Assembly: GCA_012727735.1 (NCBI GenBank)
Contig: JAAYGM010000014.1
Location: 1-50,747 of the forward strand
Reading direction: 5' to 3'
Length of the DNA stretch: 50,747 bases
DNA from: Bacteroidales bacterium
GTDB lineage: Bacteria; Bacteroidota; Bacteroidia; Bacteroidales; Dysgonomonadaceae
The notes beneath the pieces are model-generated. The model had not been told where the DNA came from. It did not search any database and was given only the letters and a program-made list of their open reading frames with translations. A program made the translations under genes and the position numbers. Positions 29,594-38,639 of this stretch are shown in pieces; within the stretch, counting starts at the first letter, position 1; each line of letters starts with the position of its first letter.

Positions 29594-29627
29594 AGACCTG
29601 TCATATTCAGTGACAGGTCTTTTTTTA
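29594..29627 (+). terminator. Rho-independent terminator after pruA
   Basis: AGACCTGTCA-tattcag-TGACAGGTCT-TTTTTT. Confidence 0.92.
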
Positions 29628-29669
29628 TACTCTTTACATCTGTTAAATCTACTTCAGCAAAAAACAATC

Positions 29670-29677
29670 TATCTTTG
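29670..29677 (+). promoter_or_regulatory. -7 promoter element TATCTTTG for cmk
   Basis: Matches TAnnTTTG, located after the pruA terminator and 33 nt before the cmk start. Confidence 0.6.
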
Positions 29678-29709
29678 CAGTATGTTTATGCAGTTAACGG
29701 ACATTCAGT

Positions 29710-30414
29710 ATGCAGGATAAAAAAATAAATATTGCCGTCGACGGTTTCTCGTCGTGTGGCAAAAGCACGATCGCCAAGGGTCTGGCCAAACAATTGTTAT
29801 ACACCTATATAGACAGCGGGGCGATGTATCGCGCGGTGGCACTGTTCGCCATCCGTAATGGATGGATCAGCGATTCGGAGATAAATGAGGAGCAGTTGAG
29901 GCAGCATGTCGCCGATATACGCATCACCTTCAAGACCAATCAGCAAGGAGAACAGGAGACCTACCTCAACGGTGAGAACGTGGAAAATGATATCCGCACC
30001 CTCGAAGCAGCCAACGGCGCCAGCCGTGTGAGCACACTGGGATTCGTACGGAAAGCGCTGGTAGAACAACAGCAGTTGATGGGGAAAGAGAAGGGTGTGG
30101 TGATGGACGGCCGTGATATTGGAACGGTTGTTTTTCCGGAAGCAGAACTGAAGCTTTTCCTTACCGCCTCTCCCGAAATCAGGGCACAGCGACGGTTTGA
30201 CGAGATGAAAGCCAAAGGCGAAAAACCTTCACTTGAAGATGTCCTGGCCAACGTGAAAGAGCGCGATCTTCGCGACACTACGCGTGAAGAGAGTCCATTA
30301 CGCAAAGCCGATGACGCCCTCGAACTGGATAACTCTGCTATTGGTATAGAGGAACAGTTGCAATGGGCGATCGGGATGTTTAACAAAATCACAACAAAAG
30401 ATGAACAAAATTGA
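29710..30414 (+). CDS. cmk: Cytidylate kinase
   Basis: 234-aa ORF: IAVDGFSSCGKSTIAKGLAKQL, YIDSGAMYRA, MDGRDIGTVVFPEAELK. Confidence 0.96.
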   Translation: MQDKKINIAVDGFSSCGKSTIAKGLAKQLLYTYIDSGAMYRAVALFAIRNGWISDSEINEEQLRQHVADIRITFKTNQQGEQETYLNGENVENDIRTLEAANGASRVSTLGFVRKALVEQQQLMGKEKGVVMDGRDIGTVVFPEAELKLFLTASPEIRAQRRFDEMKAKGEKPSLEDVLANVKERDLRDTTREESPLRKADDALELDNSAIGIEEQLQWAIGMFNKITTKDEQN

Positions 30415-31294
30415 AATAGACAGACAGTCCGGAACCTGTTTTGGAGTCGCAAAAGCGATTACCAGAGCAGAGGAGGAACTGAAAAAAGGAGGCTCTCTCT
30501 ATTGCCTGGGGGACATTGTCCACAACAGCATTGAAGTGGAGCGCCTGGAGAAGATGGGATTGATCACTATCGATCATGAGCAGTTCCGGCAACTGAAAAA
30601 TGTGCGGGTGCTGCTTCGTGCACATGGCGAACCACCCAGCACCTACGAGACAGCCAAAGAGAACAACATAGAGTTGATTGATGCCTCCTGCCCCGTGGTA
30701 CTGGGACTGCAGAAGAAGATCAAGAAAAAATTCAATAAACGTGAGGACGATTCAGACCAGATCGTTATTTTCGGTAAGAAAGGGCATGCCGAAGTAAACG
30801 GTTTACTGGGACAGACAGATGAGTCGGCTATCGTCATCGAGAGCAAAGCGGAGATAGAGAGACTGGATTTCTCGAAAAACATCAGCCTTTTTTCACAGAC
30901 TACCAAACCACTCGATGGCTTTCAGGAGATTGGAGAGATGATCAAAAACCGGATGAAAGATGGAGCCACTTTCAATTTTTATGATTCCATCTGTCGCCAG
31001 GTATCCAACCGCGTTCCTAACATACAGGAATTTGCGGAAAACCACGATCTCATCTTTTTCATCGCCGGAGAGAAAAGCTCCAACGGAAAAGTATTGTTTG
31101 CAGAGTGTAAAAAGAAGAACTCCAATTCACACTTCATCCATACACCTGAAGAGATTGACCCGACACTGCTCAGGGATAACATTAGCATCGGTATATGCGG
31201 TGCGACCTCCACACCAAAGTGGCAGATGGAAGCTGTCGCCGAAAACATTGAAAAACTGATGCCTCAGATGCACATTGAAAAAGCTGCTTTTTAA
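30401..31294 (+). CDS. ispH: 4-hydroxy-3-methylbut-2-enyl diphosphate reductase
   Basis: 297-aa ORF: GTCFGVAKAITRAEE, DIVHN, RAHGEPP, DASCPVV, DSICRQVSNRVPNIQEF. Confidence 0.95.
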   Translation: MNKIEIDRQSGTCFGVAKAITRAEEELKKGGSLYCLGDIVHNSIEVERLEKMGLITIDHEQFRQLKNVRVLLRAHGEPPSTYETAKENNIELIDASCPVVLGLQKKIKKKFNKREDDSDQIVIFGKKGHAEVNGLLGQTDESAIVIESKAEIERLDFSKNISLFSQTTKPLDGFQEIGEMIKNRMKDGATFNFYDSICRQVSNRVPNIQEFAENHDLIFFIAGEKSSNGKVLFAECKKKNSNSHFIHTPEEIDPTLLRDNISIGICGATSTPKWQMEAVAENIEKLMPQMHIEKAAF

Positions 31295-31307
31295 GCAGCT
31301 TTTTTTT
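31278..31307 (+). terminator. Rho-independent terminator overlapping the ispH stop codon
   Basis: AAAAAGCTGC-TTTTTAA-GCAGCTTTTT followed by more T; the TAA stop (31292-31294) is in the loop. Confidence 0.88.
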
Positions 31308-31327
31308 GTGCCATCGTTAAAAAAACA

Positions 31328-31335
31328 TATCTTTG
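31328..31335 (+). promoter_or_regulatory. -7 promoter element TATCTTTG for pfkA
   Basis: Matches TAnnTTTG between the ispH terminator and the pfkA start. Confidence 0.55.
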
Positions 31336-31402
31336 CATCTTATTGTTTTTAAGGTTATCAGAGCAGATAACCAACATATTTTCAAAGATAAACTTCTCAA
31401 TT

Positions 31403-32386
31403 ATGAACTCAAATATTAAAAGCGTCGGCGTCCTCACCTCGGGAGGCGACGCGCCGGGTATGAATGCTGCCATTCGTGCTGTGACAAGAGCCGGAATCTC
31501 CAACGGCCTTCGTATGTACGGCATCTACAGAGGCTACAAAGGCCTCATATCCAATGAAATAGAAGAGTTTCAGACAAATAGCGTCAGCAATATCATTCAA
31601 CAAGGTGGTACCATCCTGAAAACAGCCCGTTCTATGGAGTTTCTCACTGTGGAAGGACGGAGGATTGCATTTGAAAACATGCAGAAACATGGGATTGAGG
31701 CGCTTGTTGTTATCGGTGGTGACGGATCCCTTACTGGTGCCGGTATTTTTGCCAACGAGTATAACATCCCCGTGGTGGGACTTCCCGGGACGATAGACAA
31801 TGACCTTAACGGAACAGATACAACCATTGGCTATGACACTGCATTAAACACCATCATGCAGGCAATGGACAAAATACGTGACACGGCTACCTCCCATGAG
31901 CGGCTCTTTTTTGTTGAGGTGATGGGCCGCAACTGCGGTTATCTGGCGCTCAACAGTGCCATTGCTTCAGGAGCAGAAGCAGCCATCATTCCCGAAATAA
32001 GCATAGAAAAAGACCAGTTAGGGGAGTTGATTGAGCAGGGTTTCCGAAAATCAAAAAGCAGCAGCATGGTTCTTGTCACTGAGAGCGAAGTAACGGGTGG
32101 TGCCATGAAGCTGGCAGAACGCGTGAAAAAAGAGTATCCCCAGTACGATGTACGTGTTTCCATTCTCGGGCATCTGCAGCGTGGCGGCTCCCCCACAGCA
32201 CAGGACCGTATACTGGCCAGCCGTATGGGTATAGCAGCCATTCAGGCTTTGCTGGAATATCAGCGAAACGTGATGATCGGCATCCGCGAAAATGAAATAG
32301 ATTACGTTCCTTTTCAGAAAGCGATTAAAAAGGATCGGGAAATTAGTGAGGAATTGCTGGAAGTGCTGCGAATATCGTCCATTTAA
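31403..32386 (+). CDS. pfkA: ATP-dependent 6-phosphofructokinase
   Basis: [60 protein letters not shown]. Start MNSNIKSVG chosen. Confidence 0.96.
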   Translation: MNSNIKSVGVLTSGGDAPGMNAAIRAVTRAGISNGLRMYGIYRGYKGLISNEIEEFQTNSVSNIIQQGGTILKTARSMEFLTVEGRRIAFENMQKHGIEALVVIGGDGSLTGAGIFANEYNIPVVGLPGTIDNDLNGTDTTIGYDTALNTIMQAMDKIRDTATSHERLFFVEVMGRNCGYLALNSAIASGAEAAIIPEISIEKDQLGELIEQGFRKSKSSSMVLVTESEVTGGAMKLAERVKKEYPQYDVRVSILGHLQRGGSPTAQDRILASRMGIAAIQALLEYQRNVMIGIRENEIDYVPFQKAIKKDREISEELLEVLRISSI

Positions 32387-32501
32387 TGATGATCACCACC
32401 TCCCTTTTCAACAACAAATAATTATCCTCATTTTATTCTTTTTTTCAAATTGAAAGAGGTACTTTTGTAGCTTAAACCAAAATAATCATTTATAAATATA
32501 T

Positions 32502-32909
32502 ATGGAAATAACACACATTGAACACATTGGAATTGCAGTAAAGAGCATTGAGGAACAACTCCCTTACTATGAGGGCGTTCTGGGATTAAAATGCTATAAC
32601 GTTGAGACTGTAGAAGATCAGAAAGTTAAAACAGCTTTTTTCAAAATCGGACAAACCAAAATTGAGCTGCTTGAACCAACAAGTGAAGAGAGCACCATCG
32701 CCAAATTTATTGAAAAAAGAGGTGAAGGGATCCATCACATTGCCTACGCAACGAAAGATGTGAATGAAGCGCTAAAGGAAGTGGAATCGAAAGGTGTACG
32801 TCTGATAGACCAACAGGCACGTGGTGGTGCTGAGGGATTAAGCATTGCCTTCCTTCACCCGAAATCAACCGGCAGTGTACTTACTGAGCTTTGCGAACAT
32901 CCCGAATAA
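32502..32909 (+). CDS. mce: Methylmalonyl-CoA epimerase
   Basis: 135-aa ORF: HIEHIGIAVKSIEEQLPYYEGVLGL, GEGIHHIAYATKDV; precedes mmdA. Confidence 0.94.
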   Translation: MEITHIEHIGIAVKSIEEQLPYYEGVLGLKCYNVETVEDQKVKTAFFKIGQTKIELLEPTSEESTIAKFIEKRGEGIHHIAYATKDVNEALKEVESKGVRLIDQQARGGAEGLSIAFLHPKSTGSVLTELCEHPE

Positions 32910-32973
32910 AAAGTACCATAGCTTTTACACCAATCTGTCTGAAATAAACAACCATTATAAACAAATTTGATAT

Positions 32974-34536
32974 ATGAGCAACCAACTCGAAAAAGTAAAA
33001 GAGCTTATTCAACTACGTGAGAAAGCTCGCCTGGGTGGTGGAGAAAGAAGAATTGAATCGCAACACCTGAAAGGAAAATACACAGCACGCGAACGTATTG
33101 CCATGCTTCTTGATGAAGGAAGCTTCGAAGAGTATGATATGTTCGTGGAACATCGTTCACATAACTTCGGAATGGAAAAAACAAAATACCTTGGTGACGG
33201 TGTTGTCACAGGTTATGGTACCATTGAAGGGCGTCTGATCTATGTTTTTGCTCAGGACTTCACTGTCTCAGGAGGATCACTCTCTGAGATGCACGCACAG
33301 AAAATATGCAAGGTGATGGACCAGGCTATGCTTATGGGTGCACCGCTGATCGGCATCAACGACTCAGGTGGTGCCCGCATTCAGGAAGGGATCAATGCCC
33401 TTGCCGGTTATGCTGAAATCTTCCAGCGCAACATCCTGGCATCGGGTGTGATTCCGCAGATTTCGGGGATCTTCGGTCCATGTGCCGGTGGGGCAGTATA
33501 CTCACCCGCACTCACCGATTTCATCATCATGACACAGGGAACATCCTATATGTTCCTTACCGGTCCTAAAGTAGTGAAGAAGGTTACCGGTGAAGATGTG
33601 ACACAGGAGCAACTGGGAGGTGCAGCGGTACACTCCTCCAAGTCGGGCGTTTCACAGTTCCAGGTTCAAACGGAAGAAGACGGCATGAAGCTTATCCGCA
33701 AGCTGCTCAGCTTCATCCCTCAGAACAATCTGGAGGAGGCTCCCTTGCATCCCAACGATGATCCTATAGACCGTCTGGAAGACGGACTGAATGAGATTAT
33801 CCCCGACAGCCCAACCAAACCATACGACATGTATGAAGTGATCGGCTCTGTGATCGACAACGGAGAGTTTCTGGAAGTGCATGCCGATTATGCAAAAAAT
33901 ATCATTGTCGGTTTTGCCCGCTTCAACGGTCAATCGGTAGGTATCGTTGCCAACCAGCCCAAATTCCTTGCCGGTGTGCTCGATATCAATGCTTCACGCA
34001 AGGCTGCCCGCTTTGTTCGTTTCTGTGATGCATTCAACATCCCCCTCGTGACACTGGTAGATGTTCCCGGCTTCCTCCCGGGTACAGGGCAGGAATATGG
34101 AGGTGTGATCACTCATGGTGCCAAGTTGCTCTACGCCTATGGTGAAGCGACTGTACCGAAAGTGACCGTCACACTGCGTAAGTCATACGGAGGAGCACAT
34201 ATCGTGATGAGCTGCAAGCAGCTGCGTGGTGATATCAACTACGCATGGCCAACGGCTGAGATTGCCGTCATGGGTGCTGACGGAGCCGTGGAGGTCCTCT
34301 ACAGCAAGGAGATTGCCGCGGAGAAAGATCCTGAAAAATTGGCTCTGCTGGTGGATGAGAAAAAGAAAGAGTACAATGATCTGTTCACCAACCCTTATGT
34401 TGCGGCCAGCAACGGGTATATCGACGATGTGATTGAACCGCGTAACACACGCTTCCGCGTGATTCGTGCTTTACAGCAGCTGCAGACAAAGAAACAGCAG
34501 AACCCGCCAAAAAAGCATGATAATTTACCCCTTTAA
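32974..34536 (+). CDS. mmdA: Methylmalonyl-CoA decarboxylase/acyl-CoA carboxylase carboxyltransferase subunit
   Basis: 520-aa ORF: carboxyltransferase motifs [55 protein letters not shown]. Confidence 0.94.
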   Translation: MSNQLEKVKELIQLREKARLGGGERRIESQHLKGKYTARERIAMLLDEGSFEEYDMFVEHRSHNFGMEKTKYLGDGVVTGYGTIEGRLIYVFAQDFTVSGGSLSEMHAQKICKVMDQAMLMGAPLIGINDSGGARIQEGINALAGYAEIFQRNILASGVIPQISGIFGPCAGGAVYSPALTDFIIMTQGTSYMFLTGPKVVKKVTGEDVTQEQLGGAAVHSSKSGVSQFQVQTEEDGMKLIRKLLSFIPQNNLEEAPLHPNDDPIDRLEDGLNEIIPDSPTKPYDMYEVIGSVIDNGEFLEVHADYAKNIIVGFARFNGQSVGIVANQPKFLAGVLDINASRKAARFVRFCDAFNIPLVTLVDVPGFLPGTGQEYGGVITHGAKLLYAYGEATVPKVTVTLRKSYGGAHIVMSCKQLRGDINYAWPTAEIAVMGADGAVEVLYSKEIAAEKDPEKLALLVDEKKKEYNDLFTNPYVAASNGYIDDVIEPRNTRFRVIRALQQLQTKKQQNPPKKHDNLPL

Positions 34537-35454
34537 ATGCAGATGAACATGAGATATATAAAACAGTTATTGTTTCTTTTCATCACTGTAGTGGCGTTCA
34601 CTGCCTGCTCCTCCGACATTGAGAGTACCGACTGGGTAATCAACGAGGTGATGGTGGTGAATGAGACCAACTTTGTGGATGATTTCGGACAAAGGAACGG
34701 ATGGATTGAGATTTACAACAATACGGCGAAAACGCTGGATCTGGGAGGACGCTATCTGACCAATGACCCTGACAATCCGACAAAATATGCGATTCCCCGC
34801 GGTGACATCCTTACAAGCATCAAACCACATCAGCATGCGCTCTTTTTCGCAGATGAGATGCCCTTTAACGGCACCTTTCATCTCAACTTCAGGCTTGATC
34901 CCACCAAAGAGAATTATATCGCGCTGTATGACAACGACGGCAAAACGCTGCTGGATGAGATTACGATTCCGGCAGGAATTGCAGCCGATCAGACATACGG
35001 CTTCGCACAAGACGGAGTTAAGTATGACGAGCAGGGTAACCTCCTCGCCACGAATCTGAAAAGGGTCACACCCAGCAGCAACAATGCAGTGCTGGAAGAA
35101 AACCCCAAGATCAAGGCACTCGCGGTGAGTGACCCCTGGGGAGGAATGATAACAATCACCTCCATGCTTGTGGTATTTGGAGGGTTGATACTATTGTTCC
35201 TGGCTTTCAGGCTTTCGGGATCGATCGCTAAGCGCATGACACAAAGGAAAGTGGCCCAAAGCGGCACACTCTCCGCGGTAAGAAGCCATTCTCACCTTTC
35301 AGGGGAGGTACTGGCTGCCATATCTGCTGCGATCAATGAACTGAAAGAGGATCAGCATGATATTGAATCCACTATTCTCACCATCAATCAGGTGAAGAGA
35401 AACTTCTCGCCATGGAGCACGAAGAGACAATCGTTAAGAGAATTACCCCGATAA
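34537..35454 (+). CDS. Lamin-tail-domain / OadG-like gamma subunit fusion, lipoprotein-like N-terminus
   Basis: Lipobox-like FTACSS; WVINEVMVVNETNFVDDFGQRNGWIEIYNNTAKTLDLGGRYLTND (LTD); one TM; C-terminal GEVLAAISAAINELKEDQHDIESTILTINQVKRNFSPWSTK (OadG-type tail). Confidence 0.82.
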   Translation: MQMNMRYIKQLLFLFITVVAFTACSSDIESTDWVINEVMVVNETNFVDDFGQRNGWIEIYNNTAKTLDLGGRYLTNDPDNPTKYAIPRGDILTSIKPHQHALFFADEMPFNGTFHLNFRLDPTKENYIALYDNDGKTLLDEITIPAGIAADQTYGFAQDGVKYDEQGNLLATNLKRVTPSSNNAVLEENPKIKALAVSDPWGGMITITSMLVVFGGLILLFLAFRLSGSIAKRMTQRKVAQSGTLSAVRSHSHLSGEVLAAISAAINELKEDQHDIESTILTINQVKRNFSPWSTKRQSLRELPR

Positions 35455-35571
35455 TCATATAAACAGGAAATAACATTGAATTTTGTATGAAACGAGCATG
35501 CATTACGAAGTAATCCACGTAGTCAATAAAGCGAGATCCATGCACAATGATGTAAAAAATAATTTAATCGT

Positions 35572-36012
35572 ATGAAAGAATTTAATTATAAAATCAACGG
35601 TACACCCTACAGAGTTGTAGTGACAAAATCAGACGCTGATTTTGTGGAACTGGAAGTAAACGGAACTCCCTTCACCGTTGAACTGTCACAGAAAAAGAAG
35701 AAAGCATTATCTGGTGTTAAACGCCCAAGCAGTGCTTCTTCACCCACACCACAATCAGCATCCACACCCCTGGTTACCAGACCATCCGGATCCACGAGCA
35801 AAAGTTCGTTGCAATCACCCCTGCCGGGTGTAATACTGGATCTTCGCTGCAAAGTAGGTGACACGGTGAAAAAAGGTCAGACGCTGATGATACTTGAAGC
35901 AATGAAGATGGAGAACAATATTCTGGCCAACAAAAATGGCAAAGTAACTGAAGTTCTTGTTCAGAAAGGAGATTCGGTTCTCGAGGGGGCTGATCTTGTT
36001 GTAATCGAATAA
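35572..36012 (+). CDS. Biotin/lipoyl carrier protein of Na+-translocating decarboxylase
   Basis: 146-aa ORF with EAMKMENNILA biotinylation motif and a Pro/Ser-rich linker. Confidence 0.93.
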   Translation: MKEFNYKINGTPYRVVVTKSDADFVELEVNGTPFTVELSQKKKKALSGVKRPSSASSPTPQSASTPLVTRPSGSTSKSSLQSPLPGVILDLRCKVGDTVKKGQTLMILEAMKMENNILANKNGKVTEVLVQKGDSVLEGADLVVIE

Positions 36013-36028
36013 AACCCGGAAACAAAAC

Positions 36029-37186
36029 ATGAATACATTATTATCATTGACTGACAACTTACGCACATTCTGGAGCTATACGGGGTTCTACAACGCCGAG
36101 ATCGGACATATCATCATGATCCTGATAGGCTTGGTATTTATTTATCTTGCCATCACAAAGGAATATGAACCCCTTTTGTTGATCCCCATCGGTTTTGGTA
36201 TCCTGATCGGAAATATTCCGTTCAATGAGGCTGCCAACCTGCAAGTGGGTATCTACGAAGAGGGATCGGTATTCAATATCCTTTATCAGGGTGTGGTGAA
36301 AGGATGGTATCCACCGCTCATTTTCCTGGGTATTGGCGCTATGACCGACTTTTCTGCCCTGATTGCCAATCCCAAACTGATTCTGATTGGTGCCGCGGCA
36401 CAGTTTGGTATTTTTGGCGCTTACATCATTGCACTGCAAATGGGTTTTGCACCGAACGAAGCCGGTGCGATCGGTATCATCGGGGGTGCTGACGGCCCTA
36501 CGGCGATCTTCCTCACCTCTAAGCTCGCTCCTCACCTGCTGGGTGCGGTAGCCATCTCTGCATACTCTTATATGGCACTGGTACCGGTAATTCAGCCACC
36601 GTTCATGCGGTTGCTCACAACACCGCAAGAACGGGTCATCAAGATGAAGACGCCACGCGTGGTATCACAGACCGAGAAGATTATGTTCCCCATCATGGGA
36701 CTGTTAATGACTGCTTTCCTTGTGCCGTCAGGTCTGGCGCTGCTGGGGATGCTCTTCTTTGGTAATCTGCTGAAGGAGTCAGGTGTCACCCGTCGTCTGG
36801 CCGAGACTGCCCGCGGCCCCTTGGTAGACACCATCACCATCCTGCTGGGATTAACCGTGGGAGCTTCCACCCAGGCAACCACATTCCTCCGTGTAGAATC
36901 GGTAAAAATATTTGCCATCGGTGCGCTTTCGTTTGTGATTGCAACATGTACAGGTATCCTGTTTGTGAAACTGATGAATCTCTTTTTGAAGAAAGGGGAT
37001 AAAATTAATCCGCTCGTTGGTAATGCAGGTGTTTCTGCCGTTCCCGATGCAGCTCGTATTTCACAGACTACCGGATTGGAATACGATCCAAGCAACTACC
37101 TGCTCATGCATGCCATGGGGCCGAATGTGGCAGGCGTTATCGGCTCTGCCGTGGCAGCCGGTATCATGCTTGGCTTCCTCTATTGA
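36029..37186 (+). CDS. Na+-translocating decarboxylase beta subunit, copy 1
   Basis: 385-aa multi-TM ORF: GIIGGADGPTAIFLTSKLAP, AYSYMALVPVIQPP, NPLVGNAGVSAVPDAAR. Confidence 0.94.
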   Translation: MNTLLSLTDNLRTFWSYTGFYNAEIGHIIMILIGLVFIYLAITKEYEPLLLIPIGFGILIGNIPFNEAANLQVGIYEEGSVFNILYQGVVKGWYPPLIFLGIGAMTDFSALIANPKLILIGAAAQFGIFGAYIIALQMGFAPNEAGAIGIIGGADGPTAIFLTSKLAPHLLGAVAISAYSYMALVPVIQPPFMRLLTTPQERVIKMKTPRVVSQTEKIMFPIMGLLMTAFLVPSGLALLGMLFFGNLLKESGVTRRLAETARGPLVDTITILLGLTVGASTQATTFLRVESVKIFAIGALSFVIATCTGILFVKLMNLFLKKGDKINPLVGNAGVSAVPDAARISQTTGLEYDPSNYLLMHAMGPNVAGVIGSAVAAGIMLGFLY

Positions 37187-37209
37187 TAACATAAAAAATC
37201 GTCTTAGCA

Positions 37210-38361
37210 ATGGGCCTGGAACAATTGTTGCCTGCCATTGCAGGCATGACGTGGCAATCTCTGGTGATGATAGGTGTGGGTCTTACCCTCATCTATCTTG
37301 CCATTGCCAGAAATTACGAACCGACGCTGTTGTTACCCATAGGGTTTGGTGCCATCCTGGTCAACATCCCATTGTCGTCGGCAATTACACAGATTGACCC
37401 TGCCACGGGTCAGGCGGTGGAGGGAGTGCTCAATGTCTTTTTTGATGCAGGGATTGCCACGGAGATCTTTCCCCTGCTTATCTTCATCGCCATCGGGGCT
37501 ATGATCGATTTCTCACCCCTGTTCCGGAATCCCTCGCTATTACTGTTCGGTGCGGCAGCTCAGCTGGGCATCTTCCTTACAATGATGTTTGCTTCACTGT
37601 TGGGATACGACCTGAGAGAGGCTGCCTCCATCGGTATCATCGGTGCGGCAGACGGCCCCACCTCCATCATTGTTGCCTCACGGTTTGCCCCTAACCTACT
37701 GGGACCGATATCAGTGGCAGCCTACTCCTATATGGCGCTCGTACCTATCATCCAGCCACCTGTGATCCGGCTGCTCACCTCGAGAAGAGAACGGTTGATA
37801 CGTATGAGCAGCGGTTCTGCAAGGAAGATATCGAAGAAAGCGCTTATTTTATTCCCCATTGCGGTGACGATTGTTGCCGGAATTATAGCACCCTCCTCCC
37901 TGGCGTTGATCGGTTTCCTGATGTTTGGCAACCTGGTGCGTGAGTGCGGTGTACTGAACAAACTCTCACTCTCGGCACAGAACGAGCTGGCGAGCCTTGT
38001 CACGCTGCTGCTCGGTATCACTATTGCCAGCACGATGACGGCTGATCGCTTTATCCGTGTGGATACCCTTATCATTATTGCTCTCGGTTTGTTCGCATTT
38101 GTCCTGGATACATTCGGCGGTGTGATCTTCGCCAAGTTCCTCAATCTCTTCCGCAAGGAGGGGAATAAACTGAACCCGATGATCGGAGCATGTGGTATTT
38201 CGGCATTCCCCATGTCGGCACGGGTGATTCATCAGATGGGCTTGAAAGAGGATCCCTACAATTACCTGCTGATGCCAGCCATAAGCGCTAACGTAGGTGG
38301 ACAGATCGGCTCGGTGGTGGCCGGAGGTATCATACTGACACTGGTCCCATTTTTCGCATAA
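37210..38361 (+). CDS. Na+-translocating decarboxylase beta subunit, copy 2
   Basis: 383-aa multi-TM ORF homologous to the preceding gene: GIIGAADGPTSIIVASRFAP, AYSYMALVPIIQPP, NPMIGACGISAFPMSAR. Confidence 0.93.
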   Translation: MGLEQLLPAIAGMTWQSLVMIGVGLTLIYLAIARNYEPTLLLPIGFGAILVNIPLSSAITQIDPATGQAVEGVLNVFFDAGIATEIFPLLIFIAIGAMIDFSPLFRNPSLLLFGAAAQLGIFLTMMFASLLGYDLREAASIGIIGAADGPTSIIVASRFAPNLLGPISVAAYSYMALVPIIQPPVIRLLTSRRERLIRMSSGSARKISKKALILFPIAVTIVAGIIAPSSLALIGFLMFGNLVRECGVLNKLSLSAQNELASLVTLLLGITIASTMTADRFIRVDTLIIIALGLFAFVLDTFGGVIFAKFLNLFRKEGNKLNPMIGACGISAFPMSARVIHQMGLKEDPYNYLLMPAISANVGGQIGSVVAGGIILTLVPFFA

Positions 38362-38372
38362 ATTAAGACAGG

Positions 38373-38549
38373 ATGACAGCAACAGTAGAAAAAGCACTGC
38401 TTATTGCAGGAATCGGGATGGTAGGAATATTTGTCTTCATGGCGCTGTTCTACCTGCTCATACTCGCGCTTGACCGATTCCTGCCCTTCCATGAAGAGAC
38501 GCCAGCAGAAGAACTGAGTGAAGATTCCATAACGGACGAAGAGGAATAG
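38373..38549 (+). CDS. 58-aa single-TM OadG-like small subunit (not in ORF track)
   Basis: ATG 12 nt after the beta copy 2 stop: MTATVEKALLIAGIGMVGIFVFMALFYLLILALDRFLPFHEETPAEELSEDSITDEEE*; N-terminal TM plus acidic cytosolic tail. Confidence 0.7.
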   Translation: MTATVEKALLIAGIGMVGIFVFMALFYLLILALDRFLPFHEETPAEELSEDSITDEEE

Positions 38550-38583
38550 TTATCCTCGGCGACTAAGCATCCGGCACAAACAA

Positions 38584-38613
38584 AAAAAGCGGACCCGGAT
38601 GGGCACGCTTTTT
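38584..38613. terminator. Terminator between the decarboxylase operon and nadK
   Basis: AAAAAGCG-gacccggatgggca-CGCTTTTT with T/A tracts on both sides. Confidence 0.75.
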
Positions 38614-38639
38614 CAGTTCATCTACCGGAGGAGTGTAAC

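Noticed and set aside
37210-38361. Second beta subunit considered as a decaying pseudogene
   Set aside because: Full length, no frameshift, key Asp/Tyr/Asn/Gly/Ser/Arg motifs kept.
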